A stretch of DNA of 64,000 bases from Sapria himalayana (lineage: Eukaryota; Streptophyta; Magnoliopsida; Malpighiales; Rafflesiaceae): the NCBI GenBank assembly GCA_029783825.1, contig JAREIK010000740.1, positions 222,915-286,914 of the forward strand. Direction: 5' to 3'. The notes under the pieces were generated by a model. The model was not told where the DNA came from, did not search any database, and saw nothing but the letters and a program-made list of their open reading frames with translations. Both the position numbers and the translations under genes were made by a program. Of this stretch, positions 1-12,059 are shown piece by piece (the stretch's first letter is position 1; each line of letters starts with the position of its first letter).

Positions 1-281
1 TTGATTGATGTAATATTGAAAGAATTTGATAGATAATGATGGATAGATTGATAGATAGATAGATTTATAGAAAGATTATATAGACAAATAATAAAAAGAT
101 AGACAAATAAATAGATGGATAGATAGACAAACAAATAGATAGATAGATATATATATATATATATATAGACAGATAGATAGATAGATAGACAAATAGGCAA
201 ATAGATAGATAAATAGATGGAAATATAGATAGATAGAGAGACAAACAGATAGGTAGATAAATAGATAGATAGATAGACAGA

Positions 282-320
<39 letters not shown>

Positions 321-3300
321 AGATAGATAGATAGATAGGTAGTTAGACATATAGATGGATAATTTAAATAGATTGATATACATATAGATAAATAGATAAA
401 TAGATAAATAGATAAAGATAAATAGATAAATAGATAAATAGACAAATAGAGAGATGGATAGATAAATTTCATATAGATTGACAAATAGATGGACATATAG
501 ATAGAAAGATTGATATATAAATAAATATATACACATAGATATAATGATTGAATGACACAAAGATAGATAGACAAATAGTTAAATAAATAGATAGAAGGAT
601 AAATATATATAGATATATAGAGCAAGAGATATAATGAAATATAAATATACAGATAGATAGATAGATAGATAGATAGATATAACAATAGATAGAAAGATAG
701 ATATATAGATATATAGACAAATAGATAGGTACATCAAAAGTAGATAGGTAGTTAGATAAATAAATAGATAAATTGACAGATAAATATATAGACAATTATA
801 CATATAGAAAGTCATAGAGATAGAAAGAAAGTTAGACATATAAAAATACAAATATATAGATCGATCGATAGATAGATAGACAAATAGATAGACATATATA
901 TAGAAAATACGTAGACTGATACATAGACAGTAAGATATACAAATAGATTGATAGATATATCAATAGATTGATAGACAAATTGATAAACAATTAACTATAT
1001 AGATATATAAATAGAAGAGAGACACATAGATAGATAGATATAAAGATAGATAGAAAATAGATAGACACAGAAAAAAATAGATTGATATATAGATAAACAA
1101 TTCATCGACAAGTAGAAAGACATATAGTTAATCAAATGATAGAGATATGTAAGAAAGATAGCTTTATAGATAGATAGAGATATAGATATATATTCAAATA
1201 AATGATATATAGATAGATAGATAGATAGACAAATAGAAATATAAAAAGATAGATTGCTGGTTAGATAGATATATTAACATATAAATAGACAAATAGATAG
1301 ATTGAAAGATAGATAGATATATATATATAGACTCATAGATAGACAAAAAGTTAGATTAATAGATATATTTACAGATGGATAGATAGACAAATAATTAGAC
1401 AGATTGATAAACACATATATCGATAAATCAATAAATAGATAGATAGATCGATAAATGAATTGATAGATCGATATATATATATATATATATATACAGAAAG
1501 ATATATGAATAGATAGACAAATAGATTGATGGATAGATAGATAGACAAATAGATAAATAGATATAAAGAAAATTAGACAAATAGATAGATAAATAGATTA
1601 TCAAATTGAGATACAGATTGATATATATATTCATAATTAGATTGATAGATATAGTGATAGATAGATTAATTGACAAATTGCTACACAAATTGAAGGATAG
1701 ATTGATAGTCAGATTGATAGAAAAATAGATAGATAGATAAATTGATTGATTGATTGACAGATAAATAGAAAACTAAATAAACTGATAGATAGATAGATAG
1801 ACAAATAAATAGATAAATAGAAAAAAAGATAGATAGACAGATAGATAGATATATAGAGAGACAGACATATTGATTGATAGATTTAATGACAAATATATAG
1901 ATAGTTAGAAAGACATATAGATAGACAAAAGCTAGAAATTAAGATACAAATAAATAGACATATAAATGGTTGTTAGATAGATAGACAAATAGATAAGCAA
2001 ATATATAGATATATAGTGAGACAAATATATCGATAGATAGGTAAATATATAGATAGATAGGCAGATAGATATACAAATAGATAAATAGACAGATAGAAAG
2101 ATATTTAGAAAGAAATATAGATACCCAGATTGATAGTCATATAGATAGATAAATATATAGATAAACAGACAGATAGAGAGAGAGATAGATAAATATATAG
2201 ATAGATAGATTAAAAGATAGATAGACATATAGATTGACACATAGATAGCCATTTATAATGATAGATAGATAGATAGTCAGATAGATAGATAGATAGATAG
2301 AGATATATATATGTAGATAGATAGATAAATGGACCGATAGATAGACAGATATATAGTGAAATAGATAATACAATAAATAAAAGAGAGACAAAAGAAAAAT
2401 AGATAGATTATTATATAGAAAGATAGACAATATATAGATAAATAGATAAATAGATAGATAGACATATAGATATACAAATAGATTAACAGATATAGAAATA
2501 GATGAATAACATATAGATAGACAAATAAATAGATAGTTAATAGATAAATAAATAAACAAATAGACAGATAGATAGATAGACAAATATAGAGAGATAGATA
2601 GTTAGATAACAAATAAATAGACATATAATTAAATAGATAGGCAGATAGATAAATAGGTAAACAGATAGATAGATAGATTAAATTATTGATTGATACATAA
2701 ATAGATCAATAGATAGATAGAAAGATAGATAAATAAATAAACATATAGATAACAAAATATTTAGATAGATAGATAGATAGATAGACAAATGAATTTACAT
2801 ATAGATAGACAAATAGATAGATAGATATATAGATAGATGAATATAGAGATAGACATAAAGATAGATTGAAAGATGATAGATAAATTGATAGATAGATAGC
2901 TAGATAGATTGATTGATAGAATGATAGTCAAATTAGTAGTCAAATTAATAGAAAAATTAATAGATAGACAAATAGACATATAATTAGTTAAATAGTTAGA
3001 AAGTTAGATAAAAATAAATTGAAAGATTGATTGATAGATCAATAGATAGATAATTAGATAGATATATTAATAGATAGATAGACAAATAGACAAATAGAAA
3101 GAGAGACAAATAGATAGATAGATTGATTGATTGACATATAGGTTTACCAATTGTTAGATATATAGATTAAAATATAGATAGAAGATAGATATATAAATTA
3201 CTAAATACATAGTTATAAATAGATAAACACATATATAGATAGATCACTAGATATATATTGATAGATAGATAAATAGATAGATTGATATTCAGATAGATAT

Positions 3301-4068
3301 ACATAAAGAAAGACATATAGATAGACAAATAGATAGATAAATATATAGATGATAGATAGAAAAATAAATAGATTACAAGATAGACAGACAAATAGATAGA
3401 TAGATAGATAGATGGATGGATAGATAGATAGACATAAAAATAGACAGATAGATAGTCAGATTGATAGACAGATAAATATACAAAAAATATAAAGATAGAT
3501 CGATAGATGATATATTCATAGATTGATAGATTGATAAACAAATAGATTGATTGATTGATATACATATAGATAACACAGATAAATAGTCATAGAGATAGAT
3601 AGAAAAATGATAGGTATATACATAAATAGATAGGCAGTGATATAGAATGATAGATTGATATACAAATAGTTTTAGATTTATAGATAGATAGATAGTTACA
3701 ATGATAATTAGATAGTTAGATAAACATATAGATATATAGATAGTTAGACAAATAGATAGACAGAAAGATAGTTATATAGATAAACTAAAAAAATAGATAG
3801 GAAGATATTTTGATAGATCGACTTATAGATAGACAATACATAGATACTTAGATAGTTAGATCGATAGATAGATTATTTGATAGACATATATATAAACGAA
3901 TTGATAGTTAGATAGTTAGATATATAGATAGATAAATAGATAGATAGATTATTTTATAGACATATAGATAAATGATAGATAGTTAGTTAGTTAGATAGAT
4001 AAATAGATTAATAGATAAATATATAGAAATAAAGATAGATAGACATTTAGATAGATAAATGAAAAGTT

Positions 4069-4128
<60 letters not shown>

Positions 4129-4314
4129 AAATAGATATATAGATAGATAGACATATAGATACACAAATAGATTGGCAGATATATAGATTGATGGATATAC
4201 ATATAGATAAACAAATAAATAGATATATAGATTGATAGATAGATAGATAGTTAGATTGATATATAAATATATAACAAAAAGATAAATAGATATATAGATA
4301 GATCGACAAATAGG
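1..4314 (+). repeat. Array 1: degenerate GATA/GACA tetranucleotide array
   Basis: The whole stretch is built of GATA (TAGA) units on the + strand with frequent GACA, GATT and AAAT variants, for example TAGACAAATAGATAGATAGA. Short (AT)n islands lie at about 147-167 and 283-316. Sub-blocks differ: 2680-3150 is rich in TTGATAGA variants, other parts in GACAAATA. It resembles the GATA/GACA composition described for Bkm-type satellites, but that is only a compositional likeness. Open frames of up to about 200 codons on the minus strand arise because the TCTA repeat has no stop codon in any frame; they encode only Tyr/Leu/Ser/Ile-rich peptides and are not genes. The array stops abruptly at the CACTAC terminus at 4315. 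Confidence 0.95.
4071..4125. repeat. (AT)n microsatellite in array 1
   Basis: An uninterrupted run of alternating A and T of about 55 bp lies inside the GATA array, about 190 bp from the CACTA-type end. It is self-complementary and prone to length change. Confidence 0.95.
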
Positions 4315-4740
4315 CACTACAAGAAAATGTTTATTTAGTTAGGAAAATTTAGCTAGGGAAATTTAACTAGTGAAATTTAGCTAGGGATCATTCCCTAGCT
4401 AAAGTGTGATTGATTAGTGACAGAATAGCGATGTAAATTTAATGCAAAGAAAAGTAGGTAATTTAGTGATAGATTTAGCAATGAAATTTTACTAGCTAAT
4501 TACAACCAAAATATAGCGACTCATTAATTATAAAATTTTCCTAGCTAATTTCATCCAGAATATAGCGTTAGATTAAGCGAAAAAATTTTCCTAGACCAAT
4601 TTATATATATATATAATTAGCTAGAAAATTTTCCGTAGCTAATTTAGCAAGCAAATTTTCACTAGCAGATTTAGCTAGAAAAAATTTGCTAAATTAGCTA
4701 GGGAATTTTCCCTAGTTATTTTAATTTCAAAATTATTTTT
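4315..4740. mobile_element. CACTA-type transposon left terminus with subterminal repeats
   Basis: The array ends at CACTACAAGAAAAT, the terminal inverted repeat typical of plant En/Spm (CACTA) transposons. It is followed to about 4740 by subterminal motifs in both orientations: TTAGCTAGGGAAATTT at 4345-4395 and repeated TTCCCTAGCTAA, TTTTCCTAGCTAATT and TAGCGA blocks. In this superfamily such repeats bind the element's own DNA-binding protein. The right-hand counterpart at 46984, read on the minus strand, begins CACTACATGAAAAT and carries the same GCTAGGGA and TTAGCGA motifs, so the two ends belong to one family. The three bases outside the ends (AGG on the left, CTA on the right) do not match, so one simple insertion is not proven. 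Confidence 0.8.
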
Positions 4741-6643
4741 AAAATTAAATCAATTTTAAATTTTTTTAATTAAAAAATTTAATATTATTTATACAAATTG
4801 AATAAAAATGAAGCTATAAATAATAATTTATGATAAACAAAAAATAAAATCATTTAATAATTTATTCTAATTCAATATTTTACATAATAAAATAAAAAAA
4901 TAACAAAATTTTATTACTACTTATTCATCAATGTATCTATCGATAATGCATAAAGTATAATCTATCCATGCATTGACATTGATTTCTCTCCATTTGCTCC
5001 TCTGATCACTAACTTTCTGCCTTGAATAAGCTATTTGAGTCACGGTGTGTCATGTCTAGTGAAATTCCGTTCACTTATACAAACTTCCTATGGGGAAAAA
5101 TGCGGTGTCATATATGTAAGAAATTTAAATCACTCAATCACATCAAAATAAATAAATAAAAAGTTAAGTTTTCATAAAAATACATTACTACATTAAATAT
5201 GTACATATATCATAGCAATTTACACTTACACATATTACTATAATATATGTACATATAAACTATAGTAGTATATGTACTTATATACTGAGTACATATATAC
5301 TGAGTATATATGTACAAAAAAATACTACACTATTATATGTACGTATATACTGACTATATATGTAGGTATATACCACAATTTATGTTGTTGCTGCTGTTGC
5401 CACTACCATGGCCGCTGCCATCGCTGCTACTGCTACTACCATTGTGGCCACTATTGCCGCTGCTACTGCAACCACTACTACCATTGTTGTCATTGCTACC
5501 ACAACAGATGCCATTGCTGTCACCACTACCACAGCTACAGCCACTACAGCCACTGCCATTGCCACCACTATGGCTTCTTCCATTGCATATAATAAAAATA
5601 TGCCTGGCAATGATGCTCGACTGATGAACTTGAGATTGAGCGAGTTTTTGACGAGACGGCGAGCTGCTTCTCCCAAAATAGGATCTAATATTTCTCCTGG
5701 ACCAGAATTATATGACATTACACGAGCATCATCATCATCATCATTCTAAGACCTAGTACAATTAGAATCAATCTTTGCAAAATCTAGAACAAAAAAACTT
5801 ATTTACTCATATGTTCACTTTGTACAATTTAATAATTGCATATCAATACAATTACTAAGATTTTTAATACAAACCTTTATCTTCCTGGCGGGCCTAGACC
5901 AGGAATATCATACCAAAGCTTTAGGAAAAGACTAATATCCATTGCTTTTATTACATGCATCAGTGAGCAATGCACGATGATGTCTAGACCAGCCTGACAA
6001 TTATATATTCAAAAGTTTGTATATGTGTAAATGTGTGTGTGTGTATGACAATTTATACATGTCTACAAATAAATATATGCACCCACTTATGTACATACTC
6101 GGTATATACCTACGTATATATTCAGTATATACGTACGTATATACCAAGTATATTCATACTTATATACTCGGTATATGTACATATACAGTGCATGTCATGT
6201 ACCACATGACTCTGAAAAGAAAGATTAGCGCACCACAAGAGCTAGCACATGAGGCAAAGTATTGCACTGCCATAACATCCAACTATGCATGGTAAGTAGA
6301 AACCTAGTATCATTAACAAATTGCACAAGCTTCAGACTTTACGAAAACTAATTGACAAATAGAAAATAAAAATAGTTTCCCGGTGAAAATCAAAATAGTA
6401 AATGCCCAGACAAATCGAATTTTTATCTTCCAAAACAAAACAAAAAAATAACACGTGCCAATACAAAATAATACAATCTCTAATGACCATGATGCTAATT
6501 CAATAATAACATGCTTTCTATTTTATAAATATAACATGCTCTCTAAGATAAATTTTCATCATGTATTTCTTCTTATGTGTGGCATTGTACTCACTCTCTT
6601 TTATAGGTTTGGTTTCATTAGGAATGAGGCACCTAAAAGCATG
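4741..6643. other. CACTA-side single-copy stretch, no recognisable gene
   Basis: This is the only part between the two CACTA-type ends, apart from array 2, its spacer and the right end, that is not duplicated in the second block. From 4720 to 4920 it is A/T-rich. From 4920 to 5110 and 5590 to 6000 the base composition is more gene-like, with short open stretches on both strands. Around 5100-5370 and 6010-6190 there are TATATGTACATATA-type palindromic runs. A decayed transposase or cargo gene of the CACTA element could be hidden here. I translated parts of both strands and recognised no domain. Confidence 0.5.
5375..5590. repeat. Imperfect trinucleotide (GCC/ACC/GCT-type) tract
   Basis: An imperfect run of triplets (GCT, GCC, ACC, ACT, ATT) spans about 215 bp. 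It is open in several frames on both strands, giving an Ala/Thr-rich peptide from 5408 on + and a Val/Ala-rich one from 5718 on the minus strand. Opening in many frames is what a triplet repeat does, so it does not argue for a gene. The minus-strand frame continues for about 50 codons of ordinary-looking, non-repetitive sequence (5590-5740), including a run of Asp codons. This leaves open that the tract lies within a degraded coding region. Confidence 0.7.
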
Positions 6644-6726
6644 TATTTATATTATTGAACATGATATCAAAGTGGGGGAAATAAAAGTGATAATGCTGCC
6701 ACCACCACCATATTTCAGCTTACATG

Positions 6727-8150
6727 ATAACAAGTTATTTATTTATAAAATATGAATATATGAATATATTCATATCTTAAGATAAAAATGCCTTAAGTTT
6801 ATATATTCCATGAATCAAATAACATTAATACATTATTGTACATCCTGACATATTCAATGTTATTTGATGTCTTTTTAAAATGTATATTTAATGAAATCTC
6901 ATGATTATTTTTTTTGTATTGAATCTATTTAGTTTTAATTATATTTAGAAATTTTTTAATAATATATGATGTGCTTTCAATGAGCAATATTCAATGATTC
7001 TCTTGGTATTACTTGATAAGGATTGAATATGTTTGGTAGCATTTGATGATAATTCCATGTTATTCAATTACATTCAAATTTTATTTATGATATGACTTTT
7101 TATTATTGGATATGAATTTTTTTTTGATCAATTTTAATCATTTTCAATAAGTTTGTAAGATATGTTAACATATTTTTTATAGTTCATGAATAAATTATAT
7201 GTGTAGGTCTTACAAAAATAAAACATACATCAAATAATTTGAAATAAAAAATTCATAAGAAATAATGAAAAAAAAAATTAAACAAAAAAATAAAATACAT
7301 ACTAATAACACTTGAGATTTGTATGATTAAAAAAATGAAAAAAACTATTTTATAAATGAGCAAGAGGGGCTCTCGAATGAAAGAGCAAGCAAGATGAATC
7401 TTCACCAACCCATAGTAGAATTTTCCCCACATATCAATGATCTTCAATTTTATTTGTTGGATTTTTATACAAATTGATAATTTTCAATAATATTCAATAA
7501 TATCAAATATTTGTTTAATGATATATGAGTTTTAATAATATATGATTTATTTTGATATATTTTAACATTTGTTTTATGACACTTGATTTTGTTTATTAAA
7601 TTCCAAAACAATTCATTGATATTTGACATCATAAAATCAATCCTACTTCATCAAAATAGAAATATAGATATTTTTATATATGTCCACAAATTATTGTTCA
7701 TTTTGAATATGAGAAAAACTCTTGTTACACTTGCTAGTAAAAAGTTAAACAACATACACCTCTAATGATTTAAATATGTTATATAAAACTAAAATATGAA
7801 CATGTTATTAAATTTTTAAAAATAAAAAAAATTCATAAATATTTGAAGTCATAAAAAGTTGACCTAAAATGATTTTAAAATAAATCATCAATATATAAAA
7901 AATATAAAAAAAATATATAAAAAGATAAAAATTCATGAATATTTATCACATTTCAAATAAAATAGTTAAAAAAGTCAGATTTTCATGACATTTTATGGAA
8001 AACTTTTAGTATCGATCAAAAAATATTCTAACAAATGTCAAATAATTATCTTTGAAAATATATCAAATAGTATTATACCTCCATCAAATGTATTGGATAA
8101 TGTTCAAGATTCTTTCTATCACCACTTACATTGCAAAAAATCATCATAAA
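6727..8150. other. AT-rich non-coding stretch (copy 1)
   Basis: This A/T-rich sequence has poly-A and poly-T runs and only short open frames that are not kept in copy 2 (29434-30840). No protein family, RNA gene or transposon end is visible. It may be old LTR or intergenic sequence carried along with the block. Confidence 0.6.
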
Positions 8151-8171
8151 ACTAAATAAATATACATTATA

Positions 8172-8178
<7 letters not shown>

Positions 8179-8239
<61 letters not shown>

Positions 8240-8274
8240 AAAATTTAATGCATGTACACACACACACACACACA
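8179..8274. repeat. (AT)n followed by (CA)n microsatellites
   Basis: About 59 bp of alternating AT (8179-8237) are followed by a (CA)n run near 8258-8274. The matching place in copy 2 (30864-30920) has much shorter AT and CA runs, so length has changed since the duplication. Short open frames across it read Tyr-Ile or Cys-Val repeats and are not genes. Confidence 0.9.
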
Positions 8275-8708
8275 ACATCATATGTATATATGCATATGCA
8301 TATATGTATGCAAATCTATAAATATATATAGATATATTGATGTTGTTATATATGATGTATAAAATTATATGTGGATGTTATGAATGATAAACATGGACAT
8401 ATAAATTTACATATAGGTGTTAAAGGCAATCTTAAATCGTGATTGAAAGAAAAAATAATTACTTGCTTGTTTAATTTACAGTATTAGATATATTTTTATG
8501 AACTAAGAAGGCAATGGCTAGAAAATAAAATGAAAGAAAGGACATATTTTTGAACCAAAGATCATATTCTAATTATGATTCTAGGAAAATAAAAAATAAA
8601 AAAGATATTTTAGTAAAATGAAGATTGTTGCTAGCGATAGTCATTTCTTAAATTTTTCTCTGCTAGATCTTTCTCTATTTAGTTTTATTCATAGTGTGTT
8701 CATTTTCA

Positions 8709-8709
<1 letters not shown>

Positions 8710-8743
<34 letters not shown>
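8710..8743 (-). repeat. 34-base C run: expanded copia polypurine tract
   Basis: Thirty-four consecutive C on + (G on the element's sense strand) sit between the 3' end of copia pol and the presumed 3' LTR. In copy 2 the same site (31361-31368) is only ACTCCCCTTC, an ordinary GGGGAG polypurine tract. The run is therefore a lineage-specific homopolymer expansion, or an inflated run length from sequencing. Confidence 0.85.
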
Positions 8744-8745
<2 letters not shown>

Positions 8746-8884
8746 AAGCATGGCAATGCAGCAGAATTAGTGTTAAACTTGTATTGAAAGTCATTAAATA
8801 AAAGGTATTGTAAACTTTCATGTAAATATCAACAATTTGTTTAGAGGAAAGATGAAGGAGTTAAAGATGCTGAACATGACATTT

Positions 8885-9395
8885 TCATGGATAAAATGGT
8901 AGTCAATTTCAATGTATTTGATGCAAGAATGAAACATATGATTATGTAATAAGTGAATAACATTCTGATTGTCACAAAGGAGGAGAGGTTGATGTTCGGG
9001 TTGAATGCCAATGTCATGGATAAGATATTGGAGTCACATGAGATCAACAATAGTAGTGACCATGGTGCAATATTATTTGTATGCACTTGAGTGGGAGATA
9101 GTATGTTACTTCTTGGAACCAAAATTGATGTATTTTCATGAATAAAATGATAGTTAATTTCAATTTGTTTGATGCAGGCATGAAAAATATGATTATGTAA
9201 TAAGTGTGAATAACATTTTGATTATCATGAAGAAGGAGAGAGTGACGTTCGGGTTGAATGACAATGTCATGGAGAAGATATTGGAGTCACATGAGATTAG
9301 TAACATTTGTGACCATGGTGTGATATTATACTTTTGTATTAGAATGGGAGATAGTAGGTTACTTATTTGAAGCAAATTAATGTATTTTGATTCAA
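8885..9395 (-). repeat. Tandem duplication (~253 bp period) in copia RNase H
   Basis: Two direct copies of an RNase H segment lie end to end. The motif TTGGAGTCACATGAGAT recurs about 253 bp apart (near 9027 and 9280), and the flanking sequence matches over the full unit. On the minus strand both units read like the copia 'CDN...HARTKHIEIDYHF' region, broken by stops. The same pair occurs in copy 2 (about 31390-32015), so the tandem duplication is older than the block duplication. Confidence 0.85.
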
Positions 9396-9571
9396 GAAAG
9401 ATGCAAAAACTAACAGTAATTTGTTAAGTTAAAAGGATGACTTACCTAATCTACATTACAAAATGCATTAAAAGTAAGTGAAATTTATTATAAAAATCTC
9501 AAACCACATGTGAGGGTTTCCTTGATGCAACTAAGTCTGTGTTTGACTACATGAAAGTTCATGGTTGGATT

Positions 9572-9796
9572 TTAGAAGTGTTGACTGACTAAGTTTACAG
9601 CATAGCTATGATCAAGGTGAGTTAAGGCGAGACATTGAAGGGACCCACAAAGTGATTGGTAAGTTATAGGATTAGTGAGATGCTCATCATCTGGAATAGG
9701 AGTAGGTTTGTGGGCAATGGGGGAATTTATTTTTGTAGCATCAAGCATGTTTGTTTTAACTAAAAGGTCATGTGCATATTTAGTTTGAGTAAACAA
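9572..9796 (-). pseudogene. Ty1/copia reverse transcriptase C-terminal fragment
   Basis: A 74-codon minus-strand frame begins with QTKYAHDLLVKTNM and contains YQSLCGSLQCLALTHLDHSY. This matches the copia RT segment 'KYA.DLL....M ... Y.SLVGSLQYL..TRPD.AYAV'. It is the longest surviving RT piece and lies between the YLDDIIL piece (9892-10104) and the RNase H remnants. The corresponding frame in copy 2 is broken. It is part of a dead element. Confidence 0.9.
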
Positions 9797-9891
9797 AGAG
9801 GCATCAGAAAATTTTTAACCTCTATCCCCAAAAAATAATTGAGATTGCATAAATACTTCAAAGAGAAATCATCATTCAATCAAGTAATGAG

Positions 9892-10104
9892 TTAATGTAT
9901 AAAAAAGAAGTCATTACCAATAAGAATTATGTCATCGAGATAAACAAAAAAGAGGACAAGATTATTAAGTGTGATGAATGAATAAAGAGTTATCAGCTTG
10001 ACTGAATTTAAAACAAAAAAAAAGGATTTTTGACAAAAGTTTAACAACCCAAGCACAAGGGGATTGTTTAAGGCCATATATAGCCTTATGTAGAAGACAA
10101 ACAC
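9892..10104 (-). pseudogene. Ty1/copia reverse transcriptase palm fragment
   Basis: This short minus-strand frame ends in FVYLDDIILIGND, the copia RT catalytic motif (YVDD in active elements, here YLDD). Upstream residues are scrambled by frameshifts. Copy 2 has the equivalent at 32548-32745. Non-functional. Confidence 0.8.
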
Positions 10105-10466
10105 AATGCATGCAGATTGTTCTCAAAAAACTAGAATATTATTTCATGAAATACTTCTCTAAGAGATAACCAATTAGGAACAGATTCTTGACAATAGAGG
10201 GGATGAGATGACTAGTGGTAGCCTTGATAATGGCCAAATGTTCACCAAAATCAAGTCTAGAAATTTGGTAAAATCTCTTACCAACTAAACATGCTTTAAA
10301 GCAGTCAATCATATCATATTCTTTGAATTTGGTGCAATGTACCCATTTGTTGCCAATAACTTTAAAGACCTAAGTGTTATTAGCATGAATAGGAGCAAAT
10401 TCTTCTTGGATGAAGCAATGCCGATGGAGAACCTCGAGAGTATTTTTTAGTGTCTTAGGATCATTG

Positions 10467-10745
10467 CTAACAAAAAGACAAGTATTGAAAACTATTCATC
10501 AAGATTAGAAAACTTATAATGGAAAGATTATGAAAGAAATATAATTCATTTTTTATATAAAGAAAATATATATCATTAAAGACTACGTGTTGTGAAATGT
10601 AAATCCAATTTGATGGTGGATCAAGACATCTATAACATTTGTGTAAAAAATTATATCCTAAAAAAGAACAAGATACAACATTTTTTGAAGATTTGTGCAT
10701 GTTAGAGGTTTTTAAATAAATAAAGAAGAGCGACCAAAAACACAT
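10467..10745 (-). pseudogene. Ty1/copia integrase C-terminal fragment
   Basis: This minus-strand frame contains SCSFLGYNFLHKCYRCLDP and IYISQHVVFND. These match the copia integrase C-terminal signature (CVFLGY..H.GY.CLD...IYISRHV.FDE). The adjacent frame 10702-10905 is the degraded integrase core end (FHANVHLKSGL). Copy 2 keeps a shorter form at 33295-33489. Confidence 0.88.
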
Positions 10746-12059
10746 AAGATATAGTAACTTGGATGGTAGCTAAATAATTTAAAATATGGATAATTATTAC
10801 CAATAAAAGATAGATGTAGTCTATTAATATGATAAGACATAAGTAGCAATTAAGAAGGTATAAACCAGATTTTAAATGGACATTAGCATGGAAAACAATA
10901 GTCAAACTTATTTCTACAATATATCTATGGTTTATCTCACCTAATCACCGAATTCATTTTGTTGATGGGTATGAAAATATGATATTTATTTTATCCCATA
11001 TTGAAGCAAATGATTTGAAAAATTAATTGAAGAAAACTTATCTCCTCCATCATATTACAGTGTTTTTATCAAAAATTTTTTCATCAAACATTTGAAATTT
11101 TTGAAAACATGGGTAAAAATTAGATTTGTATCTTAAAGGATATACACATATGTATTGGATAAAATCATCAATAAAATAACATTGTATTAAAATTTATGTG
11201 TGGAAATAAGAATATTGGACCAATTATATCACTGTGAATTTTTTCAAGATGAAAACTCGCAGTAGGTTTTGATTTATTAAATAAACATTTGCAATATTTT
11301 GCAAGTTGATAATTAGTGCAAGGAGTATCCTTAACTATCCAATTGGAAATAGTAATAACTTTTTAATTTTCTAAATTTTTTAAAAAGGCATAATTAGGAT
11401 GCATTAAACAAGCATACCAAATTTTTGAGTATCCTACTTGAGATTTTGTAATAATATAAGTTTCAATTTTTTCATGTTATAGGATAAAAAAATTCTTATT
11501 TATGATAATTTGTCATTATCTACTGTATAGAGTCATTGATAACAAAAACTGAAAAAGTTAAATTCAAATAACAATCATTGTCATGAATAAGTTGACTAAT
11601 AGCTAATAAATTTATTTTTTATCTCAAGAACTACTAAACATCTTTAAAATTTTAATTTATCATGATTAAATGTTAAGAGATACATTACCAGTATAGTAAG
11701 TAATTAGTAATGCTTCTCTATCTCCGACAAGAATGCGATCATTACCAAAATAAGGTTTCAAAGTTTTTAATTTAATTCACATATGAGGATACTCAACTTT
11801 GTGAATAGCTGAATTTTAACTCATAATTTTTCAAGGGAATCCATCTAGGTGAAGATGGACATGATCATGGATGTGAATTTTAAATTATCATAACTTAGAT
11901 TTTCTAGAATTTTTTGAGTTATGTGGAAATAAGTGTAAGTAATAATTTGTAATAATTCTTCCTTTCCTCCACCTATTTTTTTACAAATCATACTTTCAAC
12001 ATTTTTAATGCTCCTAGTAGATTGAATAATCTAATCTCATATAATAAAATAACTTTCTA

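Larger units (their letters stand above)
8250..11800 (-). mobile_element. Degenerate Ty1/copia retrotransposon, copy 1
   Basis: Read on the minus strand, pol domains come in copia order: integrase, then reverse transcriptase, then RNase H. At 11190-11440 broken frames read like the GAG-pre-integrase/integrase start, with MHPNYAFLKNL and EKIHSDIIGP. The integrase core and C-terminus follow at 10460-11190, with FLGY and YRCL motifs. RT lies at about 9570-10440 with YLDDIIL, and RNase H at about 8750-9440. The 3' end of pol is followed by a polypurine tract and then TGAAAATGAACAC, a plausible 3' LTR start with TG. Stops and frameshifts are everywhere, so no product is expected. No second LTR or clear gag was found; the upstream border near 11800 is approximate. 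Confidence 0.85.

Noticed and set aside
1..4317. Many long minus-strand open frames encoding Tyr/Leu/Ser/Ile-rich peptides in array 1
   Set aside because: A TCTA tetranucleotide repeat has no stop in any frame and always reads YLSI; overlapping frames of equal quality show that these are artefacts.
5408..5749. 113-codon Ala/Thr-rich frame on +
   Set aside because: Most of it is a triplet repeat that is open in several frames on both strands; no domain.
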